Shown here piece by piece: positions 9,990-17,689 of a stretch of 30,045 nt of DNA (positions within the stretch are counted from its first letter, which is position 1; each line of letters begins with the position of its first letter). Under the pieces are notes generated by a model. The model was given only the letters and a program-made list of their open reading frames with translations. It made no database searches and had not been told where the DNA came from. The DNA is from Polytrichum commune (Eukaryota > Streptophyta > Polytrichopsida > Polytrichales > Polytrichaceae). Location of the stretch: the NCBI GenBank assembly GCA_950295325.1, contig CATNTY010000045.1:1-30045 (forward strand), in the 5' to 3' direction. Both the position numbers and the translations under genes were made by a program.

Positions 9990-11750
9990 TCCGGAAGTCC
10001 AGAGCCTGCAACAGTTCTTACAAAGATGGCCACCCTCAAGCACCACGGCTCCAAGTGACTCCTGGATTTATGTCTTAAATCCTGCTGGTGATTCTGCAAC
10101 CAAAGAGTCAGAGGCGGATAGTGTTGGGCTTTCCAAAGCATGGAGCAGCCTCTGCTTGAGCAGAAATGATGCTGTGTCTTGTACAGATTTGCATGCGCTC
10201 GCTGTCGAGTACAGTGTACTAGGTGGCAAATGGATGATCTTCTCCGATCCTGCGTCTGTTGATAGGGATTGGTCAAAGGTTTGTTTCAGACTATTGCAAC
10301 TGTTTGAGCTGTTCATCCTATTCAGTTTAGTCCCTGCAAATTGAATTTGGTGTTGAGGTGGAAAGTTTGTGAGGAGGTTTAGGGTTTACGGTTATGGTTT
10401 AGGGTTTATAGTTTCCCAAAAAGCGGGTAATTTGCATCATTATCTTCTCTGTATTGTGATGTTATCTGTGATTAATGCATAGTTGCAGGTCATATGCAAG
10501 TAGCCTCTTAAGAGTTTTTAGACTTCAATAAGGGAAAATGTCGAACGACTTTATAATATAATGCCAATTGTCCTGGAAGATTATGTTATTGTCTTGATTG
10601 CCTGCAAATTTTATTGATGTGTTTTTGGATGGTGAGCGCGAAGTGATAGAATGGAGTCAGTGAACTTATTCTGGTACAATGTGGTAAAGTGAAGATATTG
10701 AGGTTGGTTCTGGGAAGTGTTGATAGTGGCCTTGTGCTTATTTAACTCACATGGAAGGCATAAGGTCTTTCCAGGTTTATGGGTGACCTTGCTTTATCGG
10801 ATATGGGATGTACCTCTTATCATCAATCAGTCTATCAAAAGGTTTTGAGGTATTTAGTTGTATAACATCAACAATTTTGGTTATGTCCAACTTTTTCATG
10901 GTTAAACCTGCCATGCGTGCTGTATCTGCTTTTATTGGAATATGCTATGAAAATTTCCACCACCCTGTCCACTGAGGAATAGAATCACGTGTGTCATATG
11001 AGTGTCTTGTAAGATGTGATATTTATTTCTCCATCTCAGGTTCTCTGTTATGTCCAAATCCACAATCTCAAGATTCTACGAAGGACTCAGTTTTGTGTTC
11101 TCTCTGGAGTTGTTCACTTTGTTCATGTTGAAGAGGAATTCTCTACGCTTCTTTGTGACAATTCTGTGTAGTTCTTGTCTGGTTTAAGACATGGTGAACT
11201 GTTATGACTTGCTGCTTTTTGGCATTGAAGGTAAGCATGACTTGAGTATGCTTTGTGACAAATTTTGTCCTAGGTGCTGTGCATGTAGTTGTATGCATTT
11301 AGTGGTATGTATACACAGTATACCTAGGTCCTAGGTGTTGTGCATAGTTTACCACTAAATAGCTGTAGCATGTACTCAATGAAGTATTTAGTGGTAAACT
11401 GTGCAGGTTGCAGAAGGTGTTACAAGTGGCATTCTTGGGACCCTGGCCGACGTATCGATGAAAAATCAGGACAATGACACGCATGTGATATGTGTGTTCA
11501 CAAAGAATTACCTGGACATGGATGATGTGAAGAGAGTAAGGGAAGGGTTGCGAAGTCTCGGTTTTACAAAGCAGCTGAAATACAAGCCTGATGCTTTTAC
11601 CGAGTGTGGTGTGTTTGCAAACAACAAGTGGAGAATTCCTGCCTCCTGTTACAGTGCATGGTAAGAAATACCCCTCACATATGTCTTGTGTGGTTTGTTG
11701 CTGGTGTCAAAGTACGCAATTTGAGTTGCATGATTTGTTACAGGGATTGA
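9973..11750 (+). CDS. C11orf68/UPF0696 (Bles03, DUF1917) family protein, copy 1
   Basis: Predicted join 9973-10278, 11407-11660, 11744-11750, giving about 188 residues. If the last intron is retained, translation stops at TAA 11662-11664 after 187 residues with almost the same end (SAW versus SAWD). Exon 1 has a tryptophan-rich start ('FLQRWPPS', 'SDSWIYV') and 'GGKWMIFSDP'. Exon 2 has 'HVICVFTKNYLDMDDVKRV', 'EGLRSLGF' and 'KYKPDAFT'. These match the family pattern of a GKWM segment, a CVYTxDY segment and a YKPDxYT segment in that order. The family adopts an eIF4E-like fold; biochemical role is not established. Human C11orf68 is somewhat longer at the N-terminus. Splice sites are AAG|GTTTGT, TGTGCAG|GTT, ATG|GTAAGA and TTACAG|GG. 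Start chosen because it is the first ATG in the frame and is shared with copy 2. Confidence 0.85.
10279..11406 (+). other. Intron of gene 1 with telomere-like words and terminal hairpin
   Basis: 1,128-nt GT-AG intron. Near 10378-10410 it contains repeated TTTAGGG-like words. At its 3' end an inverted repeat of 21 bp (11341-11361 and 11385-11405, one mismatch) covers the acceptor AG. A direct ATTTAGTGGTA word also occurs at about 11296-11306, and palindromes of 'gtatac' and 'cctagg' lie between. The set looks like an old small transposon or foldback. Confidence 0.7.
11661..11743 (+). other. 83-nt intron at the stop codon of gene 1
   Basis: Perfect donor ATG|GTAAGA overlaps the tryptophan and stop codons. 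The acceptor is tttgttacag|ggattga. Spliced: TGG GAT TGA. Unspliced: TGG TAA. Both forms end the protein within one residue of each other. The same arrangement is at 25321-25403. Confidence 0.55.
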
Positions 11751-12055
11751 CTCATTTGTGCAACAATTGTGCAGATTTGTGGTTTGGTTGCCTACTTTAT
11801 ATGTATGCTACATCTGACAGAGGTGTCAATGTTTTAAGATCTGTTCTGTATTCAATCCAATCCATTTACATAGATTGTCCCTCAAGAAGTTCATACATCC
11901 TATATGGTCAGAGTTGGCCACTATGTAGTGCACATGACAATCTTGAAACTTCCTAGGTTATAGGATATATTTGCTGGGCAAGCGGTAATGCACTTAATGT
12001 GTGACGCTTCACAATTTTATATTCTGCCCACATAGTTTTCACCTATTTTTAAGGA
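11751..12055. other. Downstream region of gene 1, likely 3' UTR and spacer
   Basis: A 121-codon open frame crosses the stop region (11591-11956), but it runs out of the exon in another frame and has no recognisable content. No clear AATAAA is seen. Identical to 25411-25715. Confidence 0.5.
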
Positions 12056-12441
12056 AGCTCTTCTGCATTCCATAATATACCCACGCATGGTCTTTATCGC
12101 GGTATTCTTATACATACCTCACACAGGGTGTGAATGTTTTGTGATTTTCGGACTAGTTTCACAATTGTTATGATTTGATGTAGAATTCTACAATTCTTTC
12201 AATTTACTTCTATTATTCAGAAATTTTGAAAATATTAGAATGTATGTTAACGATATTATTAGCTTGCTAGGAAAAAAAAGTCTAAGAGGGAGCCATATGA
12301 TGCTCATATACATGTGGCATGTAGGCTTTGTGGCTCATATACATTGTGGGCTAGTCGCAGACGTGCTTCATGACTATCCTTACTTCTATATTATCACTCA
12401 GTTTGTCATTAAAATGTTTTGAATTTTCTTGTGGTTTTAAT
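12056..12441. repeat. R block, copy 2 (downstream of gene 1)
   Basis: Homologous to 1714-2094 and identical to 25716-26101. Its end carries the GTTTTAAT target duplication of the TIR element that begins at 12442. Confidence 0.75.
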
Positions 12442-13020
12442 CCCGGGTACGCAACTCCCGTATTATATGGTCCTAATTATAATCACTTATAATGCGTTTT
12501 AGTCCAATATTGAGTGATATTATTTTTTTTAATGTAGGAAACCCTTGTAGCCCTTCTAACAAGGAATCCAAAAATGAAATTATATATAGGAAATGAATAT
12601 ATTTTGAAGCATATAATTGCATTAAAAACCTAATTATATGATTTTTTTAATACAGGTACCATAGGTCAAACTACCCAACTTTTTGGACTTTTTAATAATA
12701 TTTTAACATTGTGAATGAATTATAATTTTAATGGGAGGCAACTATTCGTGGCTTATAATTTTAATGGGAGGCTTAATAAATATGCAACCCAACTTTTTTT
12801 TCATCTCATTTATTTAATTTGGTCTTTACCCAAAAAAAATTTCATCTCATTTTGTTTAATTTGGTCTTTACCCAACTTTTTTTTCATCTCATTTTATTTA
12901 ATTTGGTCTTCACCCAAGTTTTTGATCATTTTAATTTGATATAATTTTTACAAAAGCTATCCTCTAAGCCGTTTTAAGTACGATGCCCCCTGCGTATAAT
13001 ATGGGAGTTGCGTACCCGGG
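12442..13020. mobile_element. 579-bp TIR element with 8-bp target duplication, copy 1
   Basis: Terminal inverted repeats CCCGGGTACGCAACTCCC (left) and the same on the right in reverse complement, followed inward by a TATTATA-like match. The flanks are GTTTTAAT at 12434-12441 and 13021-13028, a perfect 8-bp duplication. The empty site is seen in unit 1 near 2085-2095 (gtggttctaactaaaa). The interior is very AT-rich and noncoding. It includes three copies of a unit of about 45 bp (TTTCATCTCATT...TTTAATTTGGTCTT) at about 12789-12920. The 8-bp duplication fits hAT, but the CCCGGG terminus does not look like the usual CAGGG/CAGTG, so I leave the superfamily open. Confidence 0.85.
12789..12920. repeat. 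AT-rich ~45-bp tandem repeat, three copies
   Basis: Three imperfect copies of TTTCATCTCATTT-N-TTTAATTTGGTCTTTACCCAA inside the TIR element. A shorter pair (tataattttaatgggaggc twice) precedes it at about 12720-12772. Repeated at 26449-26580. Confidence 0.8.
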
Positions 13021-13084
13021 GTTTTAATTAAAATAGGTTTTCTCTGAAATATGGCTTCATATAGAATCTTAGAGTTTTATTTTT

Positions 13085-14335
13085 GAAATTGCAAGCAACC
13101 TGTGCAAGTTGCAGAAGAATCAATCCCCCTTGTTTTAGGCGCTATGGTATGGACTACTCCGGCCCAGTGCTCACCAAACATGATGAGGACATGGAGTCAT
13201 GCTTCATACACTCAAAATATCCTAACCAGTCTAGAAGTCAACATGATTGGGGGACCTATATGACCACTTAATGAGCACGGAAATCTCCACTTCGATAGTG
13301 AATAAGATGTTCATATGAGCTCCAAAAATGAGGAGGCAAATGACTACTGGCACCATTTGGATCTGCTAATCATCTCGCACAAAATAATTGCATGATGGTT
13401 ATAGCCGACAAGAGGTGGGCGCAGAGAGAAAAAAAGTATCCAGTTAACACAAGTCTACCTTAAGTTTCCAGAGGTCGAGAACAAAGGGTCACATGCATTT
13501 CCATCTCAAAACAACACCGACACCAATGCACACGATCAGGAATTACATTGTCCCACAGAAACAGGAAGTCGACATTTCTCACAGGATGATTTCAAAGTGT
13601 CAAAATTTTCTGATCCTCAAACCTCCACAGGGGAAAACAATCACACAGTCCTATTACAAAAGTATTTCACACAGGTCAAGAGAAGGGGTAGCATACATTT
13701 CCACTATAAACCAACCACAAAGCAAATGCACAAGAGGGTAGCACTACTGTTGTATTGCTTCTTGCGTCAGAAGGAACCTCTACAAATGTCCCCCAGCTCA
13801 AGAACTTCACCACATGGAGCAGCAGCAGCAGCAGCATTTCCCACCATGACACTAGTCTCTACCAACTTAACCTGCACTCGCAAGCACCCACCCTGTGGCA
13901 AGTAACAAATGCAATCTGGCGCTAGCATCTCTACCTCATCAATCATAAAAGCAATCGGCACTGAATTCACCTGCAGGAGCGACTAGAGAGAGATGAGGAC
14001 GGGAGGTGTCTGTGGCGACGATCCGAGTAATGAAGAGTTACGGCCAATTAAACCCCCGGCCGGTGCACGTGGTGATGGATCTCCTGAAGCCTAGCTCTAA
14101 CCTTGATTGAGCCTGGACCTGATCCTGCGGGCAGATTGAGAGATCGATTTGAGAGAGGATGCAGGGTGGAGAATCATGAAAATGAGTGCCTACAAATGGC
14201 GATGCGAGGTTATGCAATGTAATGCGATGATCGTTCGCTGACTACAAGACACTCTTGCAGACATAGTTCCGGCGATACCAGCCACGTCCATGTGCAATTG
14301 AGTTCACTGTACAGACCTTATTTTGAAAACAATTG
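13085..14335. repeat. P block, copy b
   Basis: Identical to 26745-27995 and about 95% similar to 5-1638 by eye, lacking the 126-492 segment. It is followed by 14336-14489, a fragment resembling the left subterminal part of the hAT remnant at about 6605-6675 (words such as 'caaagaaggcctttt' and 'gaacttcacaaaaatgtgctct'). Confidence 0.85.
13767..13970 (-). other. Candidate exon of an unidentified minus-strand gene (copy b)
   Basis: Same frame as the candidate at 1064-1270, with acceptor ctcctgcag|gtgaattc and one more alanine codon. The upstream donor reads AAG|GTTAGA here. A leader exon candidate on the minus strand contains an ATG followed by 25 open codons up to that donor, but copy a has an in-frame TAA there. 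No family is recognised. Confidence 0.2.
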
Positions 14336-15445
14336 TCTGGCCCTCAAAGAAGGCCTTTTTTGGGGGAGAACTTCACAAAAATGTGCTCTATAAAGTGTTC
14401 ACTAAGGTAGAGAGTGCTTAAACCAACACTTTAAGCCATTGCAGGTACACGTGGCCATGTCACGGGAAAAAAAATAGTGCATCATATTAGGGGCGGTTTA
14501 CACTATGGACCATGAAGTCGTCCCACGGCCATCTAAGCGATGTGATTGGACGTTGAAGTCGTTCCGGGACGACTTGGGTTTACACCAAGGAAAAAATGGC
14601 AAAGTGACCACGGAGGTTGAGGTCCACAAAATATATATTTTTAAGCCTACTCTATCCACTGCCATGGTCCAATGGGTTTTCCGTTGGCACAAGCAAAAGA
14701 GGTGGTCTGGGAAAAACAGCAAGGGCCCATGTCAGAAAAATGCCGTTTTAATGATTTATTATTATTTTTAAATGATTTTTTTTCCGACTTAATTAATGAT
14801 TTTCTTCGGCTACAGCTAGAAGGCTGTAATACTGTAAATACATATTTCCATTATGGTTGAAAGCATAGTAGAAAAAGCCCGGTTTTTTGCAAGAAATGGA
14901 TCGTTTGTATTTGTTCGTTTCATCACTGTTTTGGTGTACTTCAACTAGTAGTGTGTGATATTTTTGAGGTAGAAAATGGAGGATTATGGCGGTGATGGGG
15001 GATCACAAAGAGAGTCAGAAGGAGAGTGGTCACAAAATTCTGAGTGGATGCAAGAAATGGCAGCTCTAATTTTCAAACCTCATTATTCAATTTCAGAAAT
15101 GCTACAGAGGCCTAGTTTGTTTCCATCTTCTTTGAGTGCATTTCCTCCTCCTCCTCCTCCTCCTCTTTCCACTATTGAAGTTGGAATTTTTGAATTCAAA
15201 GAAGAAGAGGGGGCGCACAACAAAAGAAGAATCAAAGAAGGTGAGGAAAGCGGATGTTTTTAGAAGTTGGAGAATCAGATGAAGAGGAAACGGGAAGAAT
15301 GAAGTAGAAGGACTTTGAGGTTCATCAGCTCATTGCTATTCAAGGAGAAATGGAAAAAGTGTTTGCAAAATCGGCAAACAAACAAGGTAAATTTTCAGAG
15401 AAGTACAATTTGTTTGACCAAAAACTAAAACCTTGAAAACCTTAA

Positions 15446-15490
15446 ATGTTTTGAATGTTTTGAATGTTTTGAATGTTTTGAATGTTTTGT
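15446..15490. repeat. 10-bp tandem repeat (TGTTTTGAAT), about 4-5 copies
   Basis: Uninterrupted run at the left edge of the GC-rich block; it duplicates the TGTTTTG terminus itself. Confidence 0.9.
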
Positions 15491-16498
15491 ATGATGGGCC
15501 GTAGAAGGCCTTGGCCTTGGCCGTAAGCCCCTATGCCCCCCTCCCTGTCGCGCACCTCTCCATGAGGAGTGCCCGCAACACCATGGGCACAAGGGGGACC
15601 CCGGAGTGACACCCGGGACTTGTGACGCCATTGGTGAGAGGGACCAAGTGATCCTAATGTGGGTGAGGGCCCCGGGCGTTTAGAACGCCTCCCACCCACA
15701 AAGACTAGGAGTCATGAGGGTAAAGCCATAAGCTATGAGTAGCTTATAGCGTCCCGATTCTAGAATGCTAAAGAACACCTCAATCTGAGGTGTGAGCTAG
15801 GAGATATGGCACTTTGAGTGGGATGCTGTCCCGGGACAGCGCCCTGGAACAGCAGGGGCCTGGGAGTGGCTCCCGGGACTGCAAAGGTTTAAACAGGCAT
15901 AACTTCCTCAATACTTGCCCGAATAGGGCAAGTGAGGTGTCCATAGGGATCTACGTGAAATGTAGATGACGATAGAGTGGTTGGTTGTTAGATTCAGAGA
16001 CCGCACGTGGAAGTTATGAAGGTCTGAAGCTGCAGGGAGGCTTCTAGACCCAGCGGCTAAGGGAAAATGTCTACTTGGCCCCAACTCTTGGTAGAGAGAC
16101 AAAAGGGATGTTGACGGTGGGGGAGGGGCCCCGCCAAAAGTCCTAGAGGCTTATATGGGTGAGGCGGCTTTGCCGACCGACCCCCCCGGAGCATACTTGG
16201 CAATGTGCTCCGGGTGGTTGTAGTGTTGTCCTAGCAACACTATGACCAAGTAGGGAGTGGACTTCCATGGATGGAAGTCCACCTTAGCGATGGGTTATCT
16301 ACTAAGGGGAAAGAGTCCCGAATGCATGTGTAGGAGGGTTTGGTGACCAAATATGGGATTGAAGGTCCGCGGTTTTGGGAGCTAACCATGCATGTGCGTG
16401 GGATGTGCAGGTTAGCGCTCGGGACACTTGCTAGAGTTGGAAAGCGATTGAGCTAAGTGGAGAAAAACTAGCAAGGGTCGCGACACTCCCCCAAAACA
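15446..16498. other. GC-rich, hairpin-dense noncoding block (solo-LTR candidate)
   Basis: About 1.05 kb starting with TGTTTTG and ending CAAAACA, i.e. TG...CA with a 7-bp inverted end, as in LTRs. It contains 'ggcataacttcctc' and a TATA-like 'gcttatatggg' near 16150, also LTR-like. No primer-binding site, second LTR or clear target duplication is seen. Perfect short inverted repeats follow each other: 15675-15689, 15728-15747, 15775-15793, 15825-15840, 15914-15932, 16221-16242, 16259-16280, 16381-16416, 16427-16475. Base composition differs sharply from the AT-rich flanks. No ORF of note. Confidence 0.4.
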
Positions 16499-16499
16499 G

Positions 16500-16645
16500 G
16501 GTCGGCTGTTGCCGCAGGGACATTCGGGATTCCGCGATTTGCGGATGCCTCGCGCGCGAGAGGAATCGAACCCGGCTCACTTTCGAGTAAAGCCTTCTGT
16601 CCCTCATTCACGTACCACTACTCCAATCCAATTCATTCGACATTT
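16500..16645 (-). mobile_element. SINE-like segment with tRNA-type pol III promoter
   Basis: On the minus strand an A box TGGAGTAGTGG (16615-16625) is followed about 50 bases later by a B box GGGTTCGATTCC (16562-16573), both close to the tRNA consensus. A T-stem/acceptor cannot be folded, so it is not a tRNA gene. Next to it are a 12-bp palindrome CTCGCGCGCGAG (16549-16560) and a hairpin TCCGC/GCGGA (16531-16545). The 3' limit on the minus strand is unclear, and it may be part of the neighbouring GC-rich block. Confidence 0.4.
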
Positions 16646-17210
16646 CTTTCAATTATTTCGTTCATATACATCACTTACTTATCTAGTTTATGCTGTTTTG
16701 ACATTTTTCTTTGACATTTTTTATTGGATTTTTACATGTGTCAACGCATGGCTCAAACTGCAAATTCGGTTGGTAGCTGCAATCAAAGGGTTGAACAGGT
16801 CTTGGCTGTCCTGTAAGAAAAAATACAAATCCCTTCTAACTGATTACAGAAATAATAAAAGGGCTAATGAAATTTCAGGTACAGACGGATATCAAGAATG
16901 CAGGTGGTTCACTGAAATGGATGAATGGTATGGCAACACAACAAGTGTACGCAACCAGATTCCAGCAAGTGCTACAGAAACAACTCTTGAAGATGTCATT
17001 CCATCTACTCCTCCATCTCAGACAACAACTGCTACGACACCAAATTCAACAACAACTTCCACACAAGACAAGAAAAAAAACTCAAGAGAAGATAGAACTT
17101 TTGTTAGAGCAAGTTGTTTGTAATTCAGGAGCTCTTCTTTTTTCATTCCAGGAATCTACAAATATTTTGAAGAACATGGACAAAAATTTTACTGCCCTCC
17201 TAGAAAAATT

Positions 17211-17522
17211 TTAACTACTATCACTGTCACTATCACTGTCTATTATAGTTGAATTATGCCTGAGTTTGTATTGCCACAAACTTTCTGCCATCAATTCGTA
17301 CATTACTGTGGCTTCCCGCAGAAGGTCATTTGCGTTTTTGGTTTCTTTTAATAAAAAGAAATCTGTTTTTTCATCATTTACTTCATCTACAATTGGAGCA
17401 TCTTCGGTGGCTAATATCCTCCTCTTCACTTCAGCAATTCCAGCCCTTTCGCCCCGTAATTCACTACCTTCTCCTCTTTCTCCCTCACCAATCCTTCTAT
17501 TCAATTTATTTTTTGTCTCCAT
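17211..17522 (-). CDS. Unidentified acidic-tailed ORF, convergent with the trihelix remnant
   Basis: Open frame of 103 codons on the minus strand, stop next to the plus-strand stop at 17212. The N-terminal half is charged (Gly/Glu/Arg). A helical stretch 'NDLLREATVMYELMAESLW' follows, then a 'DSDSDSDSS' acidic serine tail, a typical CK2-type site. It is not duplicated in the window. It could be the terminal exon of the second gene of the same transposon or a chance frame. No family is recognised. Confidence 0.3.
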   Translation of the reverse strand: METKNKLNRRIGEGERGEGSELRGERAGIAEVKRRILATEDAPIVDEVNDEKTDFFLLKETKNANDLLREATVMYELMAESLWQYKLRHNSTIIDSDSDSDSS

Positions 17523-17689
17523 TATCTAATCTTCTTCTATGTTTTCCTTGTTTACAATGCACAAATTGTGTAACACTATACAAGTGGAGACATTGTGGGG
17601 TAATTTCAGACATGCTTCATGACTATTCTTACTTCTATATTATCACTCAGTTTGTCATCAAAATGTTTTGAATTTTCTTGTGGTTATAA

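Larger units (their letters stand above)
5..13084. repeat. Tandem unit 1 of a ~13-kb array
   Basis: First complete copy of the repeated unit. Order: P block 5-1638, linker 1639-1713, R block 1714-2094, S block 2095-4538, hAT remnants and MITEs up to 8169, upstream region and DUF1917-type gene 8178-11750, R block again 12056-12441, 579-bp TIR element 12442-13020, short S start 13021-13084. Unit 2 starts at 13085 with the same words as position 5. Compared with unit 2 it has private insertions (4539-5645, about 5734-6183, 7297-8008). It lacks the trihelix insertion of unit 2. The left edge coincides with the window edge, so more copies may lie upstream. Confidence 0.9.
11618..14489. repeat. 2.87-kb tract identical to 25278-28149 (copy A)
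   Basis: Every line compared at a constant offset of 13,660 matches, with no substitution or indel noticed over 2,872 bp. The tract covers the last 47 bases of the gene's long exon 2, the small 3' intron, the downstream region, the R block, the 579-bp TIR element and the P block. Left of 11618 differences resume at once (11615 and 11617). On the right the match ends at the insertion point of the element starting at 14490. Confidence 0.9.
15422..16760. mobile_element. 1.34-kb insertion inside the trihelix domain
   Basis: Helix 1 ends at CAA 15419-15421 and the domain resumes at CAA ATT CGG 16761-16769, so 'DQ' joins 'IRLVAAIKG' if the intervening DNA is removed. A CAAA repeat at both borders may be a short target duplication. 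The content is a 10-bp tandem repeat, a GC-rich hairpin-dense block, a pol III-like promoter on the minus strand and a T-rich end. An intron is less likely, because no GT/AG pair sits at the borders. Confidence 0.55.
14976..17214 (+). pseudogene. Broken trihelix (Myb/SANT-like) DNA-binding protein gene
   Basis: Pieces in order: an N-terminal part from ATG 14976 with a polyproline run (about 15143-15166); a basic 'KKKRGRTTKEESKKVRK' segment about 15201-15250 in another frame; helix 1 of a trihelix domain at 15305-15421 ('KDFEVHQLIAIQGEMEKVF', ending 'KYNLFDQ'); helices 2-3 at 16761-16932 ('RLVAAIKGLNRSWLSCKKKY', 'DYRNNKRANEISGTD', 'ECRWFTEMDEWYG'); and a Thr/Gln-rich linker. A tail 'IELLLEQVV...NFTALLEKF' ends at the TAA at 17212-17214. 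Damage: the conserved first tryptophan is a TAG stop (15305-15307), a 1.34-kb insertion splits helix 1 from helix 2, and an A8 run (17073-17080) shifts the frame before the tail. Probable nuclear DNA-binding protein, now dead; may be transposon-borne. Confidence 0.75.
14490..17582. mobile_element. Truncated PIF/Harbinger-like insertion carrying a trihelix gene
   Basis: Begins GGGGCGGTTTACACTATGG directly after TTA (14487-14489). The empty site with one TTA is at 28147-28149. TTA plus a G-rich terminus fits PIF/Harbinger, whose second gene often encodes a Myb/SANT/trihelix-like protein. No matching right terminus is found. The block ends about 17582, where R-block sequence equal to about 1984 resumes, so the right end and part of the R block were deleted. 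No DDE transposase is visible, so assignment is tentative. Confidence 0.5.

Noticed and set aside
10378-10412. Interstitial telomere array in the gene 1 intron
   Set aside because: Only a few degenerate TTTAGGG-like words; too short and irregular to be an array.
12240-12422. 60-codon ORF in the R block (also 25900-26082)
   Set aside because: Frame not kept in the R block copy at 1714-2094, where indels shift it.
14505-14771. Overlapping opposite-strand ORFs near the start of the Harbinger-like insertion
   Set aside because: Both strands open by chance around a hairpin (AAGTCGT/ACGACTT near 14560); no motif.
15446-16498. Hammerhead ribozyme / retrozyme hypothesis for the hairpin block
   Set aside because: Looked for CTGATGA with a following GAAA on both strands of the block; none found, so not claimed.
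16555-16630. Genuine tRNA gene on the minus strand
   Set aside because: A and B boxes are present, but the T-stem and acceptor do not pair and the spacing is too long; listed as SINE-like instead.
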